Part shown: positions 14,420-23,090 of the stretch, piece by piece
How positions within the stretch are numbered: position 1 is the first letter of the stretch
How the letters are laid out: each line of letters starts with the position of its first letter
DNA from: a virus
Length of the DNA stretch: 63,990 bases
Direction: 5' to 3' (one strand)
IMG/VR virus record: IMGVR_UViG_3300021960_000068
Location: 1-63,990 of that record
The notes under the pieces: model-generated
What the model was told of the DNA's origin: nothing
Database searches by the model: none
Seen by the model: only the letters and a program-made list of their open reading frames with translations
Made by a program: the position numbers and the translations under genes

Positions 14420-14550
14420 TTGTTAGTTGATTTATAGTAGTTAATTCTTTCTTGTACTTGCTCGCGAGTAATCTCACCGTCAAGTTGCATGAGTATATAT
14501 CCACTCATATCGATTTGTTTGCCGTTTTGGCAAGTTAGTATAAATTGCAT
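14416..14550 (-). CDS. Hypothetical protein, 44 aa
   Basis: MQFILTCQNGKQIDMSGY... ends INYYKSTNK, with a beta-hairpin-like start and a helix rich in Glu and Gln. Coupled to the membrane-protein gene by ATGA. It begins 15 nt after tRNA-like element 2. Confidence 0.5.
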   Translation of the reverse strand: MQFILTCQNGKQIDMSGYILMQLDGEITREQVQERINYYKSTNK

Positions 14551-14564
14551 AGTTAATTATTTAG

Positions 14565-14643
14565 AAGTCGCTGTGAGAATCGAACTCACACAAGTGATAG
14601 AGTTGGTATTCGTCCATCGTTGTCACTTGTAACCGTTGCGACT
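14565..14643 (-). ncRNA. tRNA-like element 2 (T arm and acceptor stem, atypical body)
   Basis: 79 nt: 5' AGTCGC pairs with 3' GCGACT (six pairs, seventh A-A mismatch), and a perfect T arm GTGAG-TTCGATT-CTCAC occupies 14573-14589. The body has an 8-bp stem ACAAGTGA/TCACTTGT directly against the T arm, enclosing 25 nt. That loop can form a weak 7-nt-loop hairpin (TGG-ACGAATA-CCA) lacking the invariant T33. This is the same overall plan as element 1. It may be a decayed tRNA or a distinct structured RNA. The downstream 85 bp to 14736 contain a small TGTCG/CGACA hairpin and no gene. Confidence 0.42.
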
Positions 14644-14736
14644 AGTTTTTACCGCTTGCTCGTTTTATTTTATGTCGCTAAGGCGATAGCTCAACTACGA
14701 CATTAGTTATACTGAATTTAAGCAGTTTGTTTCAAG

Positions 14737-14967
14737 TTATAGTACTTCAGTATTTTGAAGTGCTTTTGGAACAGAAGTTGATGAAGTATACGAGTTGTAC
14801 TTTAACCAACATGACAAGTGGTCAAGATTTTCAGACATTAGCTCATAAGCTTTATCGTGATTGTATTTGAATGTTTTACCATTTTTGAATGTAACTTCAA
14901 TGATAGTATTTTGACCGATTAAAGATTTACGAATGACGAATCTTTTAGAAGTAATTGAATTTTGCAT
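14737..14967 (-). CDS. Hypothetical protein, 76 aa
   Basis: A beta-rich N-terminus (RFVIRKSLIGQNTIIEVTF) is followed by a helix and a Ser/Thr-rich tail. Promoter-like copy 5 lies 45 nt upstream. No known family. Confidence 0.55.
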   Translation of the reverse strand: MQNSITSKRFVIRKSLIGQNTIIEVTFKNGKTFKYNHDKAYELMSENLDHLSCWLKYNSYTSSTSVPKALQNTEVL

Positions 14968-15012
14968 AGTTATGAATTTAAGTATTTATATTTGTTATTT
15001 AGTATTTATATT

Positions 15013-15044
15013 ATTATCCAGTTGCTGTCGTATTTTGTTTGTAA
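15013..15044 (-). promoter_or_regulatory. 32-bp promoter-like element, copy 5
   Basis: Minus strand TTACAAACAAAATACGA, N7, TGGATAAT. It lies in a 206-bp gene-free stretch (14968-15173) and drives towards the 76-aa gene with a 45-nt A/T-rich leader. Confidence 0.7.
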
Positions 15045-15141
15045 AGAGTGTAGTTTTATTTAGTACTAGTTTTTGTTTAGTGGTTATTACACTACGCTTC
15101 TTTGTGTATAACTAATTAGTTTGTTAGTTAGTTACATTTAT

Positions 15142-15173
15142 ATTATCCAAAATAGTTCGTATTTTGTCTGTAA
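15142..15173 (-). promoter_or_regulatory. 32-bp promoter-like element, copy 6 (no gene directly downstream)
   Basis: Minus strand TTACAGACAAAATACGA, N7, TGGATAAT, immediately after the stop of the 42-aa gene. The ~97 bp between it and copy 5 contain only ATG TAA and no ORF, so it either makes a short untranslated RNA or reads through to copy 5. Confidence 0.7.
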
Positions 15174-15302
15174 TTATAGTTTGCTTATTAATTCGTCGAG
15201 CGTAATTTGCAAGCTAGTTTTAGTAACGTTGCCGTTTATATATTGGTTTAGTTCGTCGATTGCAGTTAGTATTTCGATTTTAGTATTAGAATTAATTTGC
15301 AT
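15174..15302 (-). CDS. Hypothetical protein, 42 aa
   Basis: The first gene of the left arm. MQINSNTKIEILTAIDELN... is an Asn/Gln/Thr-rich helical peptide ending LDELISKL. Copy 7 of the promoter-like element is 45 nt upstream and copy 6 starts right after its stop. Being promoter-proximal it should be expressed very early. Confidence 0.55.
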   Translation of the reverse strand: MQINSNTKIEILTAIDELNQYINGNVTKTSLQITLDELISKL

Positions 15303-15347
15303 AGTAATTATTTTTAGTTATTTAGTAGCTTAATTGCTTACGTATAT

Positions 15348-15379
15348 ATTATCCAAACGTACTCGTATTTTGTCTGTAA
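15348..15379 (-). promoter_or_regulatory. 32-bp promoter-like element, copy 7 (outermost left-arm promoter)
   Basis: Minus strand TTACAGACAAAATACGA, N7, TGGATAAT. It is the first copy at the control-region end of the leftward arm, with the 42-aa gene as its first target. Confidence 0.72.
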
Positions 15380-15695
15380 AAATAAAATTAGTTAGTTAGC
15401 TTCCGTCGGAAAAAGTCAAAACATTCTACGTAACTGGCTGATTTTCTGGTATATATATGTTAAAAAAGTCAAAAAGTTGGGGGGCCCGGTGAATTTAAAA
15501 CCGTTTTTGTAAATCGTTGATAATCAATAACATAGGGGGTAGCACTATACCCCAATATTTGTAACGTGATTTTTTCAATAGGGTGACATTAGGGTTATAA
15601 GTATATATAGTAAGGGGCTATTGTCACTATATAACTAGTTTGTAAACTATCACTTTTATCTGTGAGTATATAACCTATAAAAGAATTTAAGAAAT
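15380..15695. promoter_or_regulatory. Central divergent control region, possible origin
   Basis: This is the core of the only gene-free stretch over 300 bp (15303-15695). It holds a direct repeat AAAAAGTCAAAA at 15410-15421 and 15463-15474, a G/C run (15479-15487) and a hairpin GGGGTA/TACCCC at 15536-15553. It also holds dyad element B (15584-15626) and AT-rich sequence with TATATAAC and TATAAAAG shortly before the first rightward ATG, where the right-arm promoter would be expected. Both arms diverge from here, so transcription control is certain in principle. An origin of replication is a guess from repeats, AT-rich tracts and position. Confidence 0.55.
15584..15626. promoter_or_regulatory. 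Dyad element B (TGACATTAG...TGTCA)
   Basis: TGACATTAG is followed after 20 bp by AGGGGCTATTGTCA, giving inverted GTGACA/TGTCAC arms. The same half-sites, order and near-identical spacing occur at 6746-6787 across the start of the HTH gene. It is placed about 70 bp before the first rightward gene, where it could repress or activate the right arm. Confidence 0.5.
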
Positions 15696-18600
15696 ATGGC
15701 TATAATATATTCATACCCAGATATTGGCGACGTACAAGGCAATGACATCATAGTTATTACTGATGCTGATACAGGTAATGCAACCAAATCAGCGACAATA
15801 GACACATTGTCAGCCTATATTGCAGCTCAAGCTGGTGCAGGTACTGTGCAAAGCTTCAGTGTGGACTCTTCGTCTATACCAGGTATTACAACTGTAGTCA
15901 CAAACGCTACAACTGACCCATTGCTGACGGTGAGTATAACAGGAACACCTGGTCCTAACAAGTATTTAGACGGTACTGGCAACTGGACAACCCCTGCTGG
16001 TAGCGGAGGAGGTGCTTTAACGCTCACCACTGATGGAACTTCAGGAGCAGCCACGCTAGTTGGTACTGCACTTAACATACCTATCTACTCTACTAGTGGC
16101 GGTTCTGGAACTGTTGAAAGTATTACAGCGGTAGCTCCACTTACTGGAGGTACTATAACCACAACAGGTAGCATCGGAATAAATCAAGCTTCAGTATCTG
16201 CAAATGGTTACTTATCTTCTACAGACTGGAACACGTTTAACACAAAACAAAGTACTTCTGAAAAAGGGCAAGCTGATGGTTATGCTCCATTAGATAGTAA
16301 CAACAAGGTTCCAGCTGTTCACCTGCCAGATAGTTTGGTTGGAGCTGTGGTATATCAAGGCACGTGGAACGCTTCGAATAATATACCTGCGCTTCCAACA
16401 CCCGCTTTATCAAACAAAGGTCATTATTATATAGTAAGCGCTTCGGGTGTTTACTTAGGTATAACATACGCTATAGGTGATTGGGCTATATCAAACGGAA
16501 CTGATTGGCAAAAAGTAGATAACACGCAAGATGTTAACTCTGTATTCGGGCGTCAAGGTAATGTTGTGGCAAATCAAAGTGATTACGCTACGTTTTACGC
16601 AGATATAAATGACGCATATTCAGACGCAAAAGTAGATCTTAACTTAAATGTTGCTAGCGCGAACGCAACACAAGTACTTTCTTGGAGTGGAACTGATTAC
16701 GTTTGGGTAAACCAACAATCAGGTGGTGGCGGTGGTGATGTTATTTCTGTTAATGGACAACAAGGTGTTGTAAGTCTTGATACAGATGACATACCAGAAG
16801 GCGCTACTAATTTGTACAATGTACAATCTGATTGGACAGCTACTACAGGAGCAGCGGTTATACTTAATAAACCAACGCTTTCAACAGTAGCTACAACAGG
16901 TGAGTATAGTGATTTATTAAATACCCCTAATTTAGCTGCGGTAGCTACATCAGGTAGTTATAATGATCTCACAGATAAACCTACAATACCAGGTGGAACC
17001 AATATAGGTTCTACACCTTCAGCTTCAAATGTAGTCATAACATCGTCAACAGGCAGCGATGGTACTGTCGCAGCAGCCACTCAATCACTAGCAGGTGTAA
17101 TGACCGCAGCTGATAAGCTTAAGCTAGATGGCATAGCTAATAACGCTACAAACTACGGTGATTCAAATGTAAATCTTCTTTTAGATCAAGCTAATGCTCC
17201 TAATAATTATGTATTATCTTGGAATGGGCAAGCTTACACTTGGATAAATCAATCAGGCGGGTTAAACTCGTTTAACGTTCAGTCTGACACAGGCGGCGAT
17301 ATAACTGTTAATCAAGCTAACACATCGTTTAAAATTTCTGGCGGAACTGAGCTGCTCACGACTAGAACTAATAGCAGCATAGATATTTCTTTGCAAACAA
17401 CTGGTGTTGCTGCTGGTAGTTACACAAATACAAACATAACTGTAGATTCTAAAGGTAGAATAACCTCTGCTAGTAATGGATCTGGTAGTAGTGGTATAGA
17501 TGGTTCTGGAACAGCAACACAAATGGCTATATTTGATTCTACATCAACAATAACCTCTACACAAGCTGTAGCTGTAAATAATTCTAGCCAAGTAATAATG
17601 GATGTGTTGCGCAGTAGCAATTCCTATGCAGATGACACAGCTGCTTTAGCTGGTGGCGTTCCATACGGTGGACTATATAGAACTGACAGCACCGTTAAAA
17701 TAAACCTACTTGGAAGTAGCCCTAGTGATGATCCATACACACCTGTTAGTGGGTCAAGTTGGCTTACTTTAAATTATGAATATATAAGTGGTTCTAACCA
17801 AGTTATAAATTTATATGATTTTAATTGGAATACGGTTCAACCAGTAGATGGTAATAGTAATCCTATATCATTTGCACCAGTACCACTCGCTGATCCAGGT
17901 CGTAGTGTTTCTTACGGATCTTGGAAAGTAAGTGATAACTATGAAAAAATATGGTTTGCCGATAGTTTTCAAGGATCTATTATTAGCAATGATTATGGTC
18001 AAACATGGAGTAATTTTACAGGGCCAACAGTTGGTGATGGCGCTGGCCAAATTTATAGTTACAATTCTTCAATGTCTAAAGATGGAAAAGTTTTTTGTTA
18101 TCCCTCTACACCTCAAGGCCAAACAACGCCATTAACAATTGTTAAAAGTGATGATTTTGGACAAACATTTTCCAATATTAATCTAGGTGGAAATACTACT
18201 TTTGATCGGATCTCGTCATCATCCGTTTCTTCAGGAGGTAAGTATATAGCAATTATAGTTAGAATAACTTCTAGCTCTGCACTAACACTATGGATTAGTA
18301 ATGACTATGGTGCTAATTTTACACAATCAACAGGATCATTGCCACTTGGAACCTTCTCAGGCGATCGAGTAGTTGTTTCAGGTACAGGTAAATATATTTA
18401 CGTTATTATTAATTCTTCATCAGATGTTTATAGATCTATTGACTATGGGGTTTCTTTTAGTCTTTCTTCAACGAATTCAAACGGATCAGGATTGGCTTCT
18501 AATATAACTGATATAGACATTAGTGCCGATGGTCAGTCTTTAATATACGTAGATAATACCCAAGCGCGATATTTTTATAATGAATCTTTTGGAGTTGGCG

Positions 18601-18776
18601 CTTTTATATCAGCATCAACCACAACACGAAGGATTAGTATTAGTAATTCAGGAGAGTTTGCTTACGCCGTTCAAAGCAGCAGCTCTTTAGGCACACAGTG
18701 GAAAGATTTTTGGAATACTCAATCTGTAAATAACAACGTGCCTGCATTCCCCTCACAAATAAAATTAATAAATTAA
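15696..18776 (+). CDS. Tail fibre with C-terminal Asp-box (BNR) repeats
   Basis: 1026 residues. The N-terminal anchor (MAIIYSYP..., to about 45) is shared with the next gene, so both probably attach to the same tail site. The middle is a repetitive Gly/Ser/Thr-rich shaft, including the phage fibre repeats YSDLLNTPNL and YNDLTDKPTIP. The last third has four Asp-box-like motifs, SNDYGQTW (about 765), SDDFGQTF (about 820), SNDYGANF (about 870) and SIDYGVSF (about 917), typical of sialidase-type beta-propellers that bind or cleave surface glycans. It is probably the receptor-binding fibre; enzymatic activity is not shown. Confidence 0.82.
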   Translation: MAIIYSYPDIGDVQGNDIIVITDADTGNATKSATIDTLSAYIAAQAGAGTVQSFSVDSSSIPGITTVVTNATTDPLLTVSITGTPGPNKYLDGTGNWTTPAGSGGGALTLTTDGTSGAATLVGTALNIPIYSTSGGSGTVESITAVAPLTGGTITTTGSIGINQASVSANGYLSSTDWNTFNTKQSTSEKGQADGYAPLDSNNKVPAVHLPDSLVGAVVYQGTWNASNNIPALPTPALSNKGHYYIVSASGVYLGITYAIGDWAISNGTDWQKVDNTQDVNSVFGRQGNVVANQSDYATFYADINDAYSDAKVDLNLNVASANATQVLSWSGTDYVWVNQQSGGGGGDVISVNGQQGVVSLDTDDIPEGATNLYNVQSDWTATTGAAVILNKPTLSTVATTGEYSDLLNTPNLAAVATSGSYNDLTDKPTIPGGTNIGSTPSASNVVITSSTGSDGTVAAATQSLAGVMTAADKLKLDGIANNATNYGDSNVNLLLDQANAPNNYVLSWNGQAYTWINQSGGLNSFNVQSDTGGDITVNQANTSFKISGGTELLTTRTNSSIDISLQTTGVAAGSYTNTNITVDSKGRITSASNGSGSSGIDGSGTATQMAIFDSTSTITSTQAVAVNNSSQVIMDVLRSSNSYADDTAALAGGVPYGGLYRTDSTVKINLLGSSPSDDPYTPVSGSSWLTLNYEYISGSNQVINLYDFNWNTVQPVDGNSNPISFAPVPLADPGRSVSYGSWKVSDNYEKIWFADSFQGSIISNDYGQTWSNFTGPTVGDGAGQIYSYNSSMSKDGKVFCYPSTPQGQTTPLTIVKSDDFGQTFSNINLGGNTTFDRISSSSVSSGGKYIAIIVRITSSSALTLWISNDYGANFTQSTGSLPLGTFSGDRVVVSGTGKYIYVIINSSSDVYRSIDYGVSFSLSSTNSNGSGLASNITDIDISADGQSLIYVDNTQARYFYNESFGVGAFISASTTTRRISISNSGEFAYAVQSSSSLGTQWKDFWNTQSVNNNVPAFPSQIKLIN

Positions 18777-18779
18777 AAA

Positions 18780-21700
18780 ATGGCAATAATTTATAGTTAT
18801 CCAATAACTACTCCACAAGACTCGGATCTATTTATAATATCTAGAACACCAGACGATCCAGACGAAATATCAAACTTTAGCGTCGGTGTAGGTACTATTG
18901 CGGAGTATATTATAGACAAGCTTATAGATCCTAATGCTTCTGATTTTCAAATACCTGTGTTTAACCAAGGTGGGATTAGAATAACCGGATCTATAATGAG
19001 TCAAGATAGCTCACCTTCAAATGGTGTAGCTGGTACTAAAATAACTATAGCTGGTAACACAACTACTACAGGTGATGTACAGATAGATACATTAACAAAT
19101 AACTATATACCTGTTAACAACAATCAAGGCGTATTACGCGACTCTGGTTTTTATCAAGTTCAAGCACCTGTTACTGCAGATAGAGCTATTGGTTTAAACA
19201 CAACTAAACTTGATAGTTTTTATGGAGAGTATCCAGATTTAAGAGTTGCATCTAGATCTTTAAATAATCCAGGTGTGTTAGATTTATTCAGACCAGACGG
19301 AGATGTTCAAGCTGGCGACAGAGTTGGTATTTTGCAGTATAGTCTTGATGATGATACTCAATACGCTGTAGCTCAAATAGAAGTAAAAACAATTGGTGAT
19401 TCTGGAAGTGGCAACACAGGAGGTGGTAAGCTTTGCTTTAAAACATCTAAAAATTTTCCCGGTGCTCAAGTAATAGATAGACTTTGTATAGACGATACTG
19501 AAGCAGATTTTCGAGTACCTATAAATGTAACAAGCACAAGCCAATCAAGCTTCGCAGGTCAAGTGACGATACCACTAACGCCTATACAAAATACAGACGC
19601 TGCTTCTAAAGGTTATGTAGATAGTCAATTAGATAAAGATCTTCAAATAGAAGGTGATACAGGTACTGGTTCTATAAATTTAGACACACAAGTATTTGAT
19701 GTAGCTGGTGGTACATATATAGATACCGCTGCTGGAGGCCAAACAATAACTGTAGATATTTCTGCTGTTGATGGAAATCCAGGTATTAACGAAAGATATT
19801 TAACTAAAAACAATACATGGGCTGAAGTAGCTACGATACCTGGAACTTACAGGTTTAATGTAAACGCTGACACGGGTACTGCACAGACAGTAAATACAAC
19901 TGAAACCTTATTACTTGCTGGTGGAACTTATATGAATACATCCGTAGGTATTGGACCTGAAGTTACTTTTAATCACGATGACACTACTCTTACAACTACA
20001 AGTTCTTCTTTGTCCCCGGGAGTTGGTGGTAGTTTTAGCGTTATAGATTCTGTTACTACAAATTTACAAGGTCACGTAACAGATATAAATACGTTAACCG
20101 TTACGTTACCACAAGACACTGATAACTACGTAGACAGTGGTACTTATAGTAATAGTACTGGAACACTATCGCTTACAAGAACAGGTGGTTTAGCAGATGT
20201 TGATGTTTCCGGTTTCTTAGAAGAAGCCCCAAGTGATGGCTCGCAATATGCCCGTCAAAACGGTGGTTGGTCTGTTGTTTCTGGAGGTGGTGGCAGCGGA
20301 ACAGTTACTAGCGTTGCGGCAACTCACGCTGGAGACGCTTTTACAGCTACTATAGGTAATGTATCTACAGTAAATCCTTCAGTTGATATTACATTAAACG
20401 GCTCGTCTTCACAATATATAGATGGCGCTGGTAACTTAACAACGTTCCCTACCATACCAACAGTACCTGCTAATATAGTAGAAACAATAATTACCACAGA
20501 TGGTACATTTATAGATTTAACCCCTGACGTGGCGACAGACGGAGCTGTAACAATAACGGCTGATCTTTCCGCAACGGGGACAGCTGATAATACTACGTTT
20601 TTAAGAGGAGACAATACTTGGGCAGTACCTTCTGGCGGCGGTGGTGGAGTTGGCGGTTCTGGAACAATCAATACTATACCGATTTGGAGTACAACTACTG
20701 ATTTAGCAGATTCTCAAATAACACAAGATAATACAGGTACAGATCCTATATTTGATTTTAACAGCATTACAGGTACTAATCAATATACACCACCCACAAA
20801 CACAGTGTTGTACAAGTTAAAATCAGGTGATGCAAATAAATTTTCTATAACACAAGATGGTGGTGGCGGTGTTGTATTGCCTTCAGGCGATATATTAAAC
20901 AACGGCCCATCATTTAATATGGGTGGTAATGCTTTTGCTAATGGTGAAAACGCTTTATCAGTTGGTTCTGCAACTACTGCTTTTGGAAACGGTTCGTTTG
21001 CCGCTAACTTTTTAACACTAGCATCAGGTGGTGGCGCCTCAGCGTTTGGTTTGTTAACCGAAGCAACGGCTTTAGCATCTGCGGCGTTTGGTAATAAATC
21101 ACAATCTACAGGTAACTATAGTATTGCAGCTGGTCAAGATTCAATTGCATCAGGACAATCATCGGTAGCTATCGGTGAAAAAGGTGACGCTCAAGGTAAA
21201 AATACTTTTGTTTCTGGTTTTGGAGGTACAGCTACGGCAAATAACGCTGTAAAGTTTGGATATGAAGGTTCTGCTAGCGGAAACAACTCAGCTAAATTTG
21301 GTTTTGAATCTATAGCTTCTGGTAGCAATTCATTTGCATCCGGCTGGCAAACGGTTGCCTCTGGTATATATTCTTTTACAGCAGGTGATGGCAATATAGC
21401 TTCTGGAGAAAGAACGGCTGTTTTTGGTATAGATAATAACGTGTCAGGTAAAGGAAGTTTTGCTATTGGCGCTAGAAACACAGTGCCTTCTGAAAATTGT
21501 TTCGTAGGAGGTACAGACAATACGTTGGTTGGTGCCAGCAGTGGTGTGAATGGGGCTCAAACTTCTTTTGTTTTTGGAAATCTAAATACAGCAGAAGGAC
21601 GATATAGCACTGTCTTAGGAACTAATAATAATACAGGCGAATCAACCGGCCAAAATCCTAGTGACTATATTACTCTAATAGGGCACACTAACCTTCTCTT

Positions 21701-22481
21701 GAGCAGCAATAGGTCCACGATGCTTGGCTTTTCTAACCAAAACTACAGTGCGTCAAATGGATATATTGTTGGAGAAGCCAACCTGAACGTATTTGGTAGT
21801 AACAATTATATTTTTGGGCGTGTTAATGATATAGATAGCTGTAGCAACTCTGTAACAATTGGGACAGGAAATGAAACGGTAGGGACTGGAAACATACCTA
21901 GTATCACTTTAGTTGGTGTTGGGTTAAAGTTTGATTCAAGCGGGCCGAATACCGGCTATGGAAGAGCTACGTATGTTGGTTATTATAACGACGATCAAGA
22001 TCAATTTTCTCAGTTTCAAATAGGTAATGGAACTCCCGAAACTAGGAAAAATGCTTTAAGTATAAATAAAGAAAGTGAGATTAAAATATCTGAGTATGGA
22101 TCTGGCGCAGTAACTGGAACTGCAACTTACAATTTAGCTGTTGCAGCTGATGGTAAAATAATTGAAACAGCGATAGGTAGTAATACAAACTACTCTGTTC
22201 AAGTATTAACAGCTAACGCAACTGGTCAAAAAAATTATTTATACGTTCTACAAGGATCATCTGCTATAGAGCTTACGTTACCTTCAAGCCCATCATCTGG
22301 TGATAGTATTAAAGTATCTAATTTAACAACAGTAACAACTTGTACTATAAATCCAGGCTCTGAAAGAATAATGTCTATACCTCAAATTATGACGTTAGAT
22401 AATAATAAAGCTGCATTCGAATTAATATACGTAGGACCAGCATACGGTTGGGTTATAGTCGGTGCAACAGGTGAAATATAA
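18780..22481 (+). CDS. Tail fibre with YadA-like beta-roll
   Basis: 1233 residues. The N-terminus MAIIYSYP and the following pattern match the fibre upstream. A Thr/Gly-rich shaft precedes a region at about 715-940 of short repeats of the type ASGxxS(F/V)A(F/I)G. That is the left-handed parallel beta-roll found in YadA trimeric adhesin heads. The C-terminus ends in a small beta domain after a ...NYLYVLQGSSAIELTL motif. A trimeric adhesive fibre is inferred. The gene follows the previous one by 3 nt. Confidence 0.82.
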   Translation: MAIIYSYPITTPQDSDLFIISRTPDDPDEISNFSVGVGTIAEYIIDKLIDPNASDFQIPVFNQGGIRITGSIMSQDSSPSNGVAGTKITIAGNTTTTGDVQIDTLTNNYIPVNNNQGVLRDSGFYQVQAPVTADRAIGLNTTKLDSFYGEYPDLRVASRSLNNPGVLDLFRPDGDVQAGDRVGILQYSLDDDTQYAVAQIEVKTIGDSGSGNTGGGKLCFKTSKNFPGAQVIDRLCIDDTEADFRVPINVTSTSQSSFAGQVTIPLTPIQNTDAASKGYVDSQLDKDLQIEGDTGTGSINLDTQVFDVAGGTYIDTAAGGQTITVDISAVDGNPGINERYLTKNNTWAEVATIPGTYRFNVNADTGTAQTVNTTETLLLAGGTYMNTSVGIGPEVTFNHDDTTLTTTSSSLSPGVGGSFSVIDSVTTNLQGHVTDINTLTVTLPQDTDNYVDSGTYSNSTGTLSLTRTGGLADVDVSGFLEEAPSDGSQYARQNGGWSVVSGGGGSGTVTSVAATHAGDAFTATIGNVSTVNPSVDITLNGSSSQYIDGAGNLTTFPTIPTVPANIVETIITTDGTFIDLTPDVATDGAVTITADLSATGTADNTTFLRGDNTWAVPSGGGGGVGGSGTINTIPIWSTTTDLADSQITQDNTGTDPIFDFNSITGTNQYTPPTNTVLYKLKSGDANKFSITQDGGGGVVLPSGDILNNGPSFNMGGNAFANGENALSVGSATTAFGNGSFAANFLTLASGGGASAFGLLTEATALASAAFGNKSQSTGNYSIAAGQDSIASGQSSVAIGEKGDAQGKNTFVSGFGGTATANNAVKFGYEGSASGNNSAKFGFESIASGSNSFASGWQTVASGIYSFTAGDGNIASGERTAVFGIDNNVSGKGSFAIGARNTVPSENCFVGGTDNTLVGASSGVNGAQTSFVFGNLNTAEGRYSTVLGTNNNTGESTGQNPSDYITLIGHTNLLLSSNRSTMLGFSNQNYSASNGYIVGEANLNVFGSNNYIFGRVNDIDSCSNSVTIGTGNETVGTGNIPSITLVGVGLKFDSSGPNTGYGRATYVGYYNDDQDQFSQFQIGNGTPETRKNALSINKESEIKISEYGSGAVTGTATYNLAVAADGKIIETAIGSNTNYSVQVLTANATGQKNYLYVLQGSSAIELTLPSSPSSGDSIKVSNLTTVTTCTINPGSERIMSIPQIMTLDNNKAAFELIYVGPAYGWVIVGATGEI

Positions 22482-22504
22482 AATAAATATTTAAATAAAT
22501 ATAA

Positions 22505-23080
22505 ATGAGTAAATATACAGATTTTTTTCCATTAGCCGGAGGCGGTGGCGGTGGGGGTTTAACACCTAAGTTTCAAGATTTTACTACAAGTGGAACTTTC
22601 ACGCCAACATCTAATTTAATATCAGCTGGAGGTTTTATACAAGTTTTAATAGTTGGAGGTGGTTGTGCTGCGGGTAACGGTAACGCTGGCCAAGGAGGTG
22701 AAGCTCAAATAATACCTATGTATTTAACAAATACCAGTGGAGTGACTGTAACGGTAGGAGCTGGCGGTGGTACTTCTGGCGGAAGTGCTAGTGAATTCGA
22801 CGGAGCAACAGCAGGTGGTATTGATATTTCTTCACAAGGAGGTAGTAATTTTGAAGGAAATATTAATTCTGTTTCACCTAGCTGGGGTTCACCTGATACC
22901 GGTAGCACGAGTGGGCCTCCTGTGGCTACTGCTGGTAATGGTATATTTGGGTATGGAGCTGGAGCAGCTTGGGGTAATCCTCCTGGCGCGGGCGTTAGAA
23001 TTCCAAAAGCAAATACTGGCCAAGGAGCTTATGGCGGGACTGCCGCTAGTGGATTTGTTAGAGTAATGTGGTACGAATAA
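22505..23080 (+). CDS. Glycine-rich tail tip / adhesin
   Basis: 191 residues with Gly runs (AGGGGGGGL at about 11-20; VLIVGGGCAAGNGNAGQGG) and a conserved-looking end (GFVRVMWYE). This composition matches the glycine-rich domain of phage fibre tip proteins, which present variable loops for receptor contact. It lies directly after the fibre genes. The probable role is host recognition at the fibre tip. Confidence 0.7.
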   Translation: MSKYTDFFPLAGGGGGGGLTPKFQDFTTSGTFTPTSNLISAGGFIQVLIVGGGCAAGNGNAGQGGEAQIIPMYLTNTSGVTVTVGAGGGTSGGSASEFDGATAGGIDISSQGGSNFEGNINSVSPSWGSPDTGSTSGPPVATAGNGIFGYGAGAAWGNPPGAGVRIPKANTGQGAYGGTAASGFVRVMWYE

Positions 23081-23090
23081 AATACAAAAA

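Noticed and set aside
13612-14504. Open frames of 60-85 codons such as 13612-13794 and 14247-14504
   Set aside because: They are shadows of better genes in other frames and have unlikely compositions; the short genes given instead show coupled start and stop codons.
12317-14643. The two tRNA-like elements as parts of a tmRNA or a split tRNA
   Set aside because: Each has its own acceptor stem and T arm, no tag reading frame is visible, and the 5' and 3' halves do not pair between elements.
10718-15379. The seven 32-bp repeats as a CRISPR array
   Set aside because: The repeats are 100 to almost 2000 bp apart with genes between, and contain a promoter-like -10; spacing is nothing like an array.
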